Assembly: GCA_003009815.1 (NCBI GenBank)
Contig: PXPD01000040.1
Coordinates: 1 to 17,640 of the forward strand
Direction: 5' to 3'
Length of the DNA: 17,640 nt
Source: Nanohaloarchaea archaeon SW_4_43_9
Lineage (GTDB): Archaea; Nanohalarchaeota; Nanosalinia; Nanosalinales; Nanosalinaceae
In this document: positions 1-6,523 of the stretch, in pieces
Layout: every line of letters begins with the position of its first letter
Position numbering within the stretch: the first letter of the stretch is position 1
Program-made: the position numbers and the translations under genes
Notes under the pieces: generated by a model
What the model saw: the letters and a program-made list of their open reading frames with translations, nothing else
What the model was told of the DNA's origin: nothing
Databases searched by the model: none

Positions 1-509
1 TGCAGGAACTCTGGAACATCTTTTTCGTCCTTAGAGATTTCTTTCTCATCCATTATCTCGACTTTTGTATCCATTTCGTTCCTATCTCTCTTGTCCAGTA
101 TCTCAATTTCCTGGTTAGCTTTAGAACTGTTCGCGTTATCAGTAGAAATTCGTTTTGGTTCACTATTTTCGGATGGTGATTCCTGCTCTACAGAGGTTTC
201 TTCTTGCTTTCGGGATTGCCGGGGGTTTTGCGTTTCTCCATTTGAAGCCTCATCTTTTTTCTGAACAGCTTTCTGCCCTGAGTGTCCGTTAGGTGAAGAT
301 CCGTTTGGCTTTGAACCACTGTTTAAAGCGGAGCTGTTAGATTCCTCCCGTTTCTCTCTAAGCTCTTCCAGCATGGTCTCAGAAATATACATAGGTGTGA
401 TATCAAGGTCTCTGATTGCCTCGATATCTTTATCAGTGATATCTTCAGCGGCTTCTTTGCCGACTATACATCCTTCTTTCGTCAGTTTCTTTACAGCGTG
501 CTTGTTCAT
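1..509 (-). CDS. Probable DNA polymerase II (PolD) small subunit DP1, N-terminal part, cut by window edge
   Basis: The minus-strand frame opens with ATG at 509 and stays open for 169 codons to the window edge. A strong Shine-Dalgarno sequence (GGGGAGG, 520-514) lies 4 nt before it. The first ~55 residues form a charged helical domain (begins MNKHAVKKLTKEG). A long low-complexity Ser/Asn/Gln/Glu/Lys linker follows to about residue 130, then IEILDKRD and a Lys/Asp/Glu-rich stretch ending DVPEFL. This layout (small N-terminal domain, disordered linker, then the start of the OB/phosphoesterase part) fits DP1, the exonuclease subunit of archaeal D-family polymerase. The catalytic phosphoesterase domain would lie outside the window. 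The gene starts 26 bp after orc1 ends, in the same direction, so they are probably co-transcribed; orc1-DP1 linkage at the origin is known from Pyrococcus. The identity rests on domain layout and context, since the conserved core is not visible. Confidence 0.6.
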   Translation of the reverse strand, partial: MNKHAVKKLTKEGCIVGKEAAEDITDKDIEAIRDLDITPMYISETMLEELREKREESNSSALNSGSKPNGSSPNGHSGQKAVQKKDEASNGETQNPRQSRKQEETSVEQESPSENSEPKRISTDNANSSKANQEIEILDKRDRNEMDTKVEIMDEKEISKDEKDVPEFL

Positions 510-535
510 TCAACCTCCCCGTTTCCCCTTTCTTT

Positions 536-1741
536 CTATATGTAGAATTTTTCTTCAACCAGTTCCCGAATCTGGCTTTTAATGTTGCTGGATAGGTCAA
601 CACTTATCTCCCTGGTCCGGCCGTGCCTCCCCTTAGACTTGACATTCGCATTGATAATACCCAGCATATCAAGCTCTGAGATTAGTCCTGAAACCCTTCT
701 CTGCGTTAGTTCTGATACCTCTACGTTTTGGCAGAGTTCTTTGTACTCGGAGTAGACATCTCCTGTAGCGATCTCGTTTTCGTCCTCGGTCGCATTTAGG
801 ATAGTGTAAAGCACTAGTTTCGAATGTTTTGGCTGAGATCTTACTGTCTCAACAACCCTGTCTCTCTCAATCTTGTCCTGTGCTCTATCAACATGTTGCT
901 TTACAATCTGTTCAGATTCACTTCTTTCAGCCAGCTCTCCCGCTACTCTTATAAGATCAAGAGCTCTTCTGGCATCGCCGTGTTCTTGGGCGGCTAGTGC
1001 AGAACATTTTGAGATAACTCCGTCCTTGAGAACATCCTCTCTAAACCCTTTATCAGCCCTGTCTTTCAGTATCTCTCTTAGCTCAATTGCGTTGTACGGT
1101 GGGAATATAATTTCTTCTTCTGATAGGCTGGATTTGACCCTGGAGTCCATGTACTCCGTAAAGTTGAGGTCGTTTGAAATTCCTACAATAGAAACCTTGG
1201 TCTCCTCTAGATCATCGTTTATCCTTGTAAGGTTGTAGAGGAACTCATCTCCTACCTTTTTTACTAAAGCATCAATTTCGTCCAATGCAATTATAACGAC
1301 TCCTTTCTGCTCCTGCAGAGCTTCAAAGAATCTATTGTAGACTTCATCAGTAGGAAGACCTGTACTTGGGACATCATCTCCTAGCTGTCCGGCCAGTTTA
1401 GCTAGTAGTCTGTATTCTGTATCTGCAACTTTCTTCATCTTGCAGTTAATATAAACAATTTCTAAATCTTTACTCTCGTTTTTAGCTACTGTATGAAGCT
1501 CGTTTGTAACATGCCTTGTAATAAGCGATTTTCCAGTTCCTACAGATCCGTAAATAAAGACGTTGCTCGGATCATCTCCTCTGAGAGCTGGAGCAAGTAT
1601 TGAAGCAAGATCATCTATCTGTTCATCTCTGTGGAGAATATTGTCAGGAACCCAGTTAGTTGTGAGCGCGTCCTTGTTTTTGAAGAATGTATCTTGGTCG
1701 ATATAGTTTGAGAACATCGACTGCAAATTGCTTTGACTCAT
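536..1741 (-). CDS. orc1/cdc6: Orc1/Cdc6 replication initiator ATPase
   Basis: This 401-residue protein has the normal length of an archaeal Orc1/Cdc6. It shows a Walker A loop GSVGTGKS (65-72), Walker B ALDEID (152-157), a sensor-1 Asn in VGISND (about 190), and a sensor-2 region GDARRALDLIRVAG (255-268). The C-terminal third is a winged-helix domain with a basic wing, KSKGRHGRTREIS (368-380), which in this family contacts origin DNA. The family binds ORB elements, loads MCM helicase and opens the origin. The ATG at 1741 is supported by GGGAGGG (1754-1748), 6 nt upstream. The gene lies directly beside five ORB-like repeats that are its likely binding sites. One of them overlaps the expected transcription start, so autoregulation is plausible. 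The probable DP1 gene follows downstream. Confidence 0.96.
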   Translation of the reverse strand: MSQSNLQSMFSNYIDQDTFFKNKDALTTNWVPDNILHRDEQIDDLASILAPALRGDDPSNVFIYGSVGTGKSLITRHVTNELHTVAKNESKDLEIVYINCKMKKVADTEYRLLAKLAGQLGDDVPSTGLPTDEVYNRFFEALQEQKGVVIIALDEIDALVKKVGDEFLYNLTRINDDLEETKVSIVGISNDLNFTEYMDSRVKSSLSEEEIIFPPYNAIELREILKDRADKGFREDVLKDGVISKCSALAAQEHGDARRALDLIRVAGELAERSESEQIVKQHVDRAQDKIERDRVVETVRSQPKHSKLVLYTILNATEDENEIATGDVYSEYKELCQNVEVSELTQRRVSGLISELDMLGIINANVKSKGRHGRTREISVDLSSNIKSQIRELVEEKFYI

Positions 1742-1781
1742 TCATTACCCTCCCTTCTGTACCTTGATTTCATCTGTGTTA

Positions 1782-1803
1782 TTTCCATTCGAAATTAAGG
1801 TTT
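1782..1803 (+). repeat. ORB-like element 1
   Basis: TTTCCATTCGAAATTAAGG keeps the TTCCANNCGAAA core of archaeal origin recognition boxes but lacks the G-rich tail, so it is probably a weak or mini ORB. It lies just downstream of the orc1 TATA-like box and over the expected orc1 transcription start. Confidence 0.7.
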
Positions 1804-1812
1804 ATATTAGTA
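1801..1812 (-). promoter_or_regulatory. Likely orc1 promoter (TATA-like box between ORB1 and ORB2)
   Basis: On the minus strand TACTAATATAAA is a good archaeal TATA-like box. Transcription would start about 25 nt downstream, near 1778, giving a leader of about 35-40 nt that carries the GGGAGGG site. The box lies between ORB1 and ORB2, so Orc1 bound there could compete with TBP/TFB. Confidence 0.55.
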
Positions 1813-1833
1813 TTCCAGTCGAAGCCGAGGTTT
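1812..1833 (+). repeat. ORB-like element 2
   Basis: ATTCCAGTCGAAGCCGAGG matches the ORB core TTCCAGTCGAA, with a partial G element. It is directly repeated from element 1 at a 30-bp spacing and lies just upstream of the orc1 TATA-like box. Confidence 0.75.
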
Positions 1834-1848
1834 TGAGAAAACGGATTA

Positions 1849-1875
1849 ACCCCCACCCCTTGTTTTCGAGTGGAA
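1849..1875 (-). repeat. ORB-like element 3, inverted, with full G-string
   Basis: Read on the minus strand this is GTTCCACTCGAAAACAAGG followed by GGTGGGGG. It has both the TTCCANNCGAAA core and the G-string typical of full-length ORBs. It faces elements 1 and 2 and lies just before the AT-rich tract at about 1900. Confidence 0.85.
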
Positions 1876-1899
1876 CTTATCTAACCACACATCTACCGA

Positions 1900-1914
1900 T
1901 ATAACAGTGTTATA
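1900..1914. repeat. 15-bp palindrome TATAACAGTGTTATA (origin copy 1)
   Basis: Perfect 7-bp arms (TATAACA/TGTTATA) around one central base. It lies in the AT-rich tract between ORB3 and ORB4. The same motif, read from the other strand, recurs at 2279, and GC-centred variants recur at 3684, 5000 and 12009. Confidence 0.85.
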
Positions 1915-1960
1915 TTATATTATGGTGTTATAATAGTCAACTCTTTCTCTGGGAAATATT

Positions 1961-1986
1961 TTTCCAGTCGAAATTGAGGGGTCGGT
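1961..1986 (+). repeat. ORB-like element 4 with full G-string
   Basis: TTTCCAGTCGAAATTGAGGG followed by GTCGG is the closest match in the window to a canonical ORB (TTCCAGTNGAAAC plus GGGG). Together with the inverted element 3 it brackets the AT-rich tract 1899-1936. Confidence 0.87.
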
Positions 1987-1988
1987 GT

Positions 1989-2084
1989 CTAGAAGCCGAT
2001 TTTGGCCCGAAACTTGATTATGAGAAGCCTAGAACCGATTTAGTATTTTAGCTTATCGGAACGATTTCAGATTGTCCTAGAACA
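1989..2084 (+). repeat. Degenerate CTAGAANCCGATTT repeats in origin
   Basis: CTAGAAGCCGATTTT (1989-2003) is followed by CTAGAACCGATTTA (2029-2042), then weaker copies CGGAACGATTTC (2057-2068) and CCTAGAACAT (2075-2084). They occupy the segment just after ORB4. They could be an additional protein-binding array, but the later copies are too degenerate to be sure. Confidence 0.45.
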
Positions 2085-2149
2085 TATTATGTGTTAAAAA
2101 GTATCTATAACTTATTGAATATCTTTTAGCACTCTTTTTATTTGTTTGA

Positions 2150-2174
2150 AGCTCTTAAAATCTTTTTTAGAGCT
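2150..2174. repeat. Inverted repeat with AT-rich centre in origin
   Basis: AGCTCTTAAAA and TTTTTTAGAGCT form near-complementary arms around a very short centre, giving an AGCTCT/AGAGCT stem closed by A/T pairs. It lies between the AT-rich segment and ORB5. It may help DNA melting or end transcription entering the origin; no role is proven. Confidence 0.4.
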
Positions 2175-2197
2175 AGAAAGAATCGTAAAATACCTTC

Positions 2198-2223
2198 AAC
2201 ACCCCCTGATTTCAAGTGGAACC
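2198..2223 (-). repeat. ORB-like element 5, inverted, with full G-string
   Basis: On the minus strand this reads GGTTCCACTTGAAATCAGGG followed by GGTGTTG. Core and G-string are both present. It points back toward element 4, with about 210 bp of AT-rich DNA between them, and marks the distal side of the origin. Confidence 0.83.
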
Positions 2224-2278
2224 AAGTGTTTCCTGAAATCTGGTTAAATCCTCTCGCTAGAGATCTGACATTAATCTA

Positions 2279-2293
2279 TATAACACTGTTATA
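2279..2293. repeat. 15-bp palindrome TATAACACTGTTATA (origin copy 2)
   Basis: This is the exact reverse complement of the copy at 1900-1914, placed 379 bp away beyond ORB5, so the pair brackets ORB4 and ORB5. It lies in AT-rich DNA just upstream of the small gene at 2356. Confidence 0.85.
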
Positions 2294-2320
2294 TTATTCT
2301 CAAGATTCAGGTTGTTCCAG

Positions 2321-2331
2321 TTATTTAAGAT
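2321..2331 (+). promoter_or_regulatory. Leaderless promoter for small gene at 2356
   Basis: TTATTTAAGAT is a TATA-like box centred about 30 nt before the ATG at 2356. No Shine-Dalgarno sequence is visible between them. This is the spacing expected of a leaderless archaeal mRNA starting at or near the ATG. Confidence 0.5.
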
Positions 2332-2355
2332 AAAAACACCGATTCCATCATCACA

Positions 2356-2511
2356 ATGTCATATCACAGCGGAACAGAACATCAGTCACCATCTTCTAAA
2401 ACCGCCAGAATCTGCGCTAATATTGTCGCATCAGTACTGCTTACTGTAATAGCTATGGTGAGAGCAGTCTTCAAAGCTGTGTTTGGCATACTCTCGGCTA
2501 TGGCTGGTTAA
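2356..2511 (+). CDS. Small hydrophobic protein, 51 aa, unknown function
   Basis: ATG at 2356 opens a 51-residue frame ending in TAA at 2509-2511. The first ~18 residues are polar (MSYHSGTEHQSPSSKTAR). The rest, from about residue 19, is one long hydrophobic and small-residue helix with two Arg/Lys breaks, ending ILSAMAG. It could be a small membrane-associated peptide. A TATA-like box about 30 nt upstream supports leaderless expression. It sits at the edge of the origin and converges on the large secreted-protein gene, overlapping its 3' end by 14 bp. I do not recognise a family. The absence of a ribosome binding site, the short length and the overlap leave some doubt that it is translated. 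Confidence 0.5.
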   Translation: MSYHSGTEHQSPSSKTARICANIVASVLLTVIAMVRAVFKAVFGILSAMAG

Positions 2512-5500
2512 GCTCTTTTTCCAAAAATCTCTCCAGTTTTCCTGTTTCTTTATTGAGTAACTCTAGTTTATTTTCTAGCTCTGATTCCTCCAGGTTACCA
2601 GATTCCCTAGTAAGACCTTTCTCGGTTCTCCGGATGAAACTTCCCTTAGATGTCTCCAACTTTTCAGTAATAAATCCAGGTTGTTGTGTTCTAGAAACCT
2701 TGAATTCTTTTGTTTCAAGTAGAGAATTACTGCTCTCGATACTTCTCTCAATTTTAACCCTTCCATTCACTGTGTTCCATTCGATACTGGTTTCCCTCTC
2801 CTCCATACCGATCTCGATATCGGAAGTAGGGGATGAAAATGTTCTGAAGAAGTTTCCGATAGAGATTGATCTTGTGGAGTTCATCGAGTTTCTAACTTTG
2901 ATGTTATGTTTTTCATTATTGAGCTTCACTGTCTGATTGCCTGTTTCAGTTCCTAAGACTCTCCAGTTCAGTGTTTTCTCTTCCCCGGCTGGAATAGATA
3001 CTGATCTAGTCTGATTTTCTAGCATCCCGAGCTCTGTTCCTTGTCCTGTCCTCAGTCTGAGGCTTGTGTTGGTCGTGAAGCTGTTCGGGTTCTCGATTAT
3101 CGCAGTCACTTCTCTAGTACTTCCTTTCCTAAGTTCCGGACTGAAAAAGCTTATTTTCAGGGGTTTCCCAACTCTGACAGTTTCTCGAGTCTGGGCTAGA
3201 ATATTATCTTCAACTAGGATTAATTCGACATCTTTTTCTCCATACGAAAGGTTCTCAATTTCAATACTGTTACTTCCCTCTTCTATACGAACATCCCTTG
3301 ATCCGGTTCTGTTATCGATTCTGTAAATAATATCTCCATCGAGACTTTTCTGGGAGAATATTTTTGCTTCCAGAGTTCTGTTGTTTAAATCGGGTTTGAT
3401 GTTGACCGGTGTCCGGTACTTTATCTCAGCGTTCGCTGATTCAACTACTTCGGTCAGGTTATCATTTGTTTTGAATCCTGAGACTACAAAGTTAAGCTGG
3501 TTGTTGTCCATCGATAGATCTGCTTTCTGTATCTCAATGTTTCTCTTGCTAGTATTGAAGGTCTTCCCTCCAGAAGTAATCGGTTGGTAGGTCTCAGTAC
3601 TGATGTTTTCGTAGTCTTGGGTTGTCAGGTTGATATTTCTGTTGAGAATGCTGGATCCTCTTGGCAGTCTCTGACTGAATGAATATAACGGCGTTATACT
3701 TACTCCTGGTTCAAGGAGATAGTTTGAGGCGTTCGACTTAACAGTCTTCCGATCTCCGTGTTCCACTATCTTCTGGGGTGTCTCAAATGAAATTTCTAGT
3801 TTGCAGATGTTCTCCTCACAGCCTCTCTCTGTTTCAAAGTTTTTGTTCTGGATCGGATCCTTCTTCATTTCCGGATTACCATAAAGTCTTAGCGAGCTCT
3901 CCATTTTCTCCCTAATACCAGATCTATGGATAGTGGTTGGAGAGTAGATCAGATCGGTTGTCTTCAGCTGGTTTACTGAGGCTTTGAGAGAGTTACCTAG
4001 TGTCTTCCTGTGAAGGAAGAAGTTGTAGCCTGTTATTGAAGAGTAGGCAGGGTAGTTTACGCTTGAGTAACCGAGATAGCTGGAGGCTCCTTTTTCCAGG
4101 AATTTCTCTTTCATCTCTCCTTTTGATGCTAAGTTGGAGTTATCCCAGATAATCGTTTTCTGCATTCTCGGAATCTGTTCAGGTTCGAATGTTTTCCCGC
4201 CACTGTATCTACCTGATGATTTATTCTCCTCTGGCAGAACCCAGTTGTCTTCATCACCTATCCCCTGGTAGTAGAGTATATCAGTGTCTTCTATGTTGTT
4301 TTGTAGAGATGTCTGGTTAAGATTCGGATGCCTGTCTGGCCATATAAATACGTAGAGCAGTTTCATAATCGATTTTTGGACAGCTCCTTCCTCGCTCAGT
4401 GGATCGATGTCAAGCTCTTTCATTCTGTCAATCCCTCTTTCCGAGTTGAATTCGAGGGTGCTCCACTGAAACTCGAAGTACATCTCCATCAACTGCTCGG
4501 TATAGTTCAGAGCTTTGACGATTATAAGAAAGTTTTCCAACGCGTTAGCCGCTGTCTCGGATACAAACCTCTCGACAATATCGCCCATATCCTCAACCTC
4601 TCCCAGAAATGCAGTGATCTCAACCGGGGCTAAACTGGTCAGGAACTTTACAGGGTCGGATCGATACTCCACTAAATGAGTTGTATCATAGCCTTCTTTC
4701 TCGAAAACCGATTCAAGACTTGAACCATACCTCAGCCCTGCGCCACCGGTAGAAAGAATGACAGGCCAGGCTGGATATCTTCCTACACCAGTCTCCATGA
4801 AAGTATCGTTATCCAAATCACCGTATTCAAGATCTGTCCTGTAAGTGTCGCCGTCCTCGGAATCATAGAAGAAGCCTTTCTCAACAGGATCAGATTTCTG
4901 TTTTGCTGGCGCATCTAGGAGAGAAATATACTTCCCCTGGAAGACCGTTTTCCTGTTCTCGCCTATCCTGTCAAAAGTATTTTTGATCTTATCTTCTAGT
5001 ATAACGGCGTTATACTCGGTCTGAATAGGCAGAGAAGACTGCTTTGTCGCCATGTGAGAGGCTAAGAGCCCGGATTCGGAATCTATGTCCGCAACGGTTA
5101 TGTGGTGAGGTTCAAATTTTTCGATGAATAAATTCTGTAAGTCTCTGACAGAGTAGTTGCTGAAATCTCTGTCCGCCATGTTTTCGCTAAAAGTTATGGT
5201 TGCATTGTTTCTCGCTGCAATCGGCGCCAGATAAACCATCTTTTCTCTCGAATTAGTGTAATACTTTTTCTTTCCTTCACTTAGGTTGGAGAAGTCCGCA
5301 TTTCTCGCCTTTGTGGCGTTCTCAATGCTTTCTGGAACAGCAGGTTGATCACCAGGGAAGACCGTCATGTTGAGGCTGTTAGCTTTCAGAACCTCCTTTG
5401 AAGTGCCGTAGATAACGGAGTCCTCGTCCACAGGTTTTCCATTGCTTAGTTCGTGAACCTCTATAGAGCTCTGCTTCTGAACAACCAGTTCGTCTTTCCC

Positions 5501-6469
5501 ATCTTCATCAAAATCAGTACTGTCCAGTCTGTGAACAGTGTCATTCACATTAACTCTGGAAACCTCTCCCGAATCAATGTCTGTAAAAACAATCTCCGAA
5601 CCCCTCGAACCAGCGACTAGGCTATGATCTTTTATATAGTAAAGATTCTCTAGATCGCCGGTTTCGGCGCTCCTTAATTTTTCTCCCTGACCGTTCAGGA
5701 ATATTAACTCGCCATCCTTAGAGTATATGATGTAATCCTCTGCGACTATAGGCCTATTGAAGTCATCGATATCCTTAGACCAGAGCAGGGTTCCCTTACC
5801 AGATCTTAGGATAATTTCTTCATGTGTCGTTTCTATTATTTTATCTTTGTAGAAAATCCCACTGACCAAGTCTGATTTTTTATTGCTTTCAAAGTCTAGA
5901 TCGCCATCAAGTTCCCTTACTTCTAATTTCGCTTTTTTGTATCTGCTACTTCCTCCTATAAGTATTTCCTTTTCATCATCACTATCAATGTCTTTCTGGT
6001 TGTTTGGTACAGATCTTGAGTAGCCGCCCGTATTTAGTCTAAAGGAGTTCTCTGTTTCAACATTGTGAATTACTAGTGCGTTCAGTGAGGAACCTGCTAT
6101 ATAGCTTGAATTACCGTGATAGAGACCTGTATTATCTACATAATTAGAGAGTTGAATTTTACTAATAACGGATTTTGAAGAAAGATTAATTAGTCGAATG
6201 GAGTTGTCAGAAACTCTTGTCCCAATGACCACTTTCTCTCCGTTGGAATCAATGGATTTTGATAATGTAGGTCCTGGATTTTTGGACCAGACCCCTTCTT
6301 TGGAAACGGAGAAAAATTTATTTTTAGTTGCTGTAAAAATTGAGTTAGAATTTGTATTAATACCTAAAATATTACTTTCAGCGCTGAGACTCTTTATATG
6401 ATCTGTTTGAATACTATAAGCTGTTGTAATAAATAAAAATATTATTAAAGCGGTAAAATATTTTCTCAT
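2498..6469 (-). CDS. Giant secreted protein with propeller-like N-terminus and degenerate gingipain (C25)-like core
   Basis: This 1323-residue protein begins with a clear signal peptide (MRKYFTALIIFLFITTAYS). Residues ~25-350 look like a beta-propeller, with two Asp-rich FG-GAP-like loops at 159-173 (DIDSDDEKEILIGG) and 319-330 (DFDEDGKDELVV). Residues ~410-870 resemble peptidase C25: YGDLDNDTFMETGVGRYPA (549-567), LYYQGIGDEDNW (732-743), GASSYLGYSS (794-803), TLGNSLKA (823-830) and LYGNPEM (862-868). The expected catalytic His in the GHG-type motif is Ile737, and no Cys is seen near IIWDNSN (773-779), so it is probably not an active protease. Residues ~1010-1200 look like Ig/CARDB-type beta domains, and a charged helical tail ends the protein. 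Over twenty NxS/T sequons are spread along it, fitting N-glycosylation. The only Cys pair is C884/C889. No C-terminal membrane anchor is seen. It diverges from a glycosyltransferase operon and may be a surface protein carrying that glycan. Confidence 0.7.
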   Translation of the reverse strand: MRKYFTALIIFLFITTAYSIQTDHIKSLSAESNILGINTNSNSIFTATKNKFFSVSKEGVWSKNPGPTLSKSIDSNGEKVVIGTRVSDNSIRLINLSSKSVISKIQLSNYVDNTGLYHGNSSYIAGSSLNALVIHNVETENSFRLNTGGYSRSVPNNQKDIDSDDEKEILIGGSSRYKKAKLEVRELDGDLDFESNKKSDLVSGIFYKDKIIETTHEEIILRSGKGTLLWSKDIDDFNRPIVAEDYIIYSKDGELIFLNGQGEKLRSAETGDLENLYYIKDHSLVAGSRGSEIVFTDIDSGEVSRVNVNDTVHRLDSTDFDEDGKDELVVQKQSSIEVHELSNGKPVDEDSVIYGTSKEVLKANSLNMTVFPGDQPAVPESIENATKARNADFSNLSEGKKKYYTNSREKMVYLAPIAARNNATITFSENMADRDFSNYSVRDLQNLFIEKFEPHHITVADIDSESGLLASHMATKQSSLPIQTEYNAVILEDKIKNTFDRIGENRKTVFQGKYISLLDAPAKQKSDPVEKGFFYDSEDGDTYRTDLEYGDLDNDTFMETGVGRYPAWPVILSTGGAGLRYGSSLESVFEKEGYDTTHLVEYRSDPVKFLTSLAPVEITAFLGEVEDMGDIVERFVSETAANALENFLIIVKALNYTEQLMEMYFEFQWSTLEFNSERGIDRMKELDIDPLSEEGAVQKSIMKLLYVFIWPDRHPNLNQTSLQNNIEDTDILYYQGIGDEDNWVLPEENKSSGRYSGGKTFEPEQIPRMQKTIIWDNSNLASKGEMKEKFLEKGASSYLGYSSVNYPAYSSITGYNFFLHRKTLGNSLKASVNQLKTTDLIYSPTTIHRSGIREKMESSLRLYGNPEMKKDPIQNKNFETERGCEENICKLEISFETPQKIVEHGDRKTVKSNASNYLLEPGVSITPLYSFSQRLPRGSSILNRNINLTTQDYENISTETYQPITSGGKTFNTSKRNIEIQKADLSMDNNQLNFVVSGFKTNDNLTEVVESANAEIKYRTPVNIKPDLNNRTLEAKIFSQKSLDGDIIYRIDNRTGSRDVRIEEGSNSIEIENLSYGEKDVELILVEDNILAQTRETVRVGKPLKISFFSPELRKGSTREVTAIIENPNSFTTNTSLRLRTGQGTELGMLENQTRSVSIPAGEEKTLNWRVLGTETGNQTVKLNNEKHNIKVRNSMNSTRSISIGNFFRTFSSPTSDIEIGMEERETSIEWNTVNGRVKIERSIESSNSLLETKEFKVSRTQQPGFITEKLETSKGSFIRRTEKGLTRESGNLEESELENKLELLNKETGKLERFLEKELNQP
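3684..3698. repeat. 15-bp palindrome TATAACGGCGTTATA (coding copy, 3684)
   Basis: Perfect 7-bp arms around one base, inside the large secreted-protein gene. Here it encodes ITPLY, in a different codon phase from the copy at 5000, so protein conservation does not explain the repeat. Confidence 0.85.
4998..5016. repeat. Palindrome with TATAACGGCGTTATA core (coding copy, 5000)
   Basis: The 15-bp core at 5000-5014 is identical to the copy at 3684. The arms extend to a perfect 19-bp palindrome (AGTATAACG G CGTTATACT). On the coding strand it reads through YNAVI in the large secreted protein. Confidence 0.87.
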
Positions 6470-6486
6470 AGTTTAACTAAATCCCG

Positions 6487-6501
6487 GCTATTAAAAAAAG
6501 T
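6487..6501. promoter_or_regulatory. Shared divergent promoter of secreted-protein gene and glycosyltransferase operon
   Basis: The only A/T-rich core in the 54-bp gap is GCTATTAAAAAAAGT. Read leftward it is a TTTTTTAATAG box centred about 25 nt before the ATG at 6469. Read rightward, TTAAAAAAAG is centred about 29 nt before the ATG at 6524. Both distances suit leaderless transcription, so one TATA element may serve both genes. The box position is an inference. Confidence 0.55.
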
Positions 6502-6523
6502 AAAGAAAGTTGCTGCTGACTGC

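Larger units (their letters stand above)
1742..2355. other. Chromosomal replication origin (oriC) region
   Basis: This is a non-coding stretch of about 610 bp next to orc1. It contains five ORB-like elements: three on the + strand (1782, 1812, 1961) and two on the - strand (1849-1875, 2198-2223). An AT-rich tract at about 1899-1936 lies between ORB3 and ORB4 and is the best candidate for the duplex-unwinding element. AT-rich DNA also fills about 2040-2190, between ORB4 and ORB5. Two copies of a 15-bp palindrome (1900-1914 and 2279-2293), a hairpin-prone repeat (2150-2174) and a degenerate CTAGAANCCGATTT repeat (1989-2084) are also present. The opposed ORBs around AT-rich DNA match the known architecture of archaeal origins. 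Origin activity is inferred from sequence only. Confidence 0.88.

Noticed and set aside
373..582. Plus-strand 69-residue frame over the DP1/orc1 junction
   Set aside because: It is antisense to the DP1 gene and its strong start signal, and spans the intergenic gap; no independent support.
873..1238. Plus-strand 121-residue frame inside orc1
   Set aside because: Antisense shadow of a clear Orc1 AAA+ domain; Ser/Leu-rich composition is typical of such shadows.
2142..2333. 63-residue plus-strand frame with TTG start in the origin region
   Set aside because: It runs through ORB5 and a palindrome copy, has no ribosome site and no recognisable composition; the DNA is better explained as origin.
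4328..4633. Plus-strand 101-residue frame inside the large secreted-protein gene
   Set aside because: It opposes a long continuous coding frame and has no family features.
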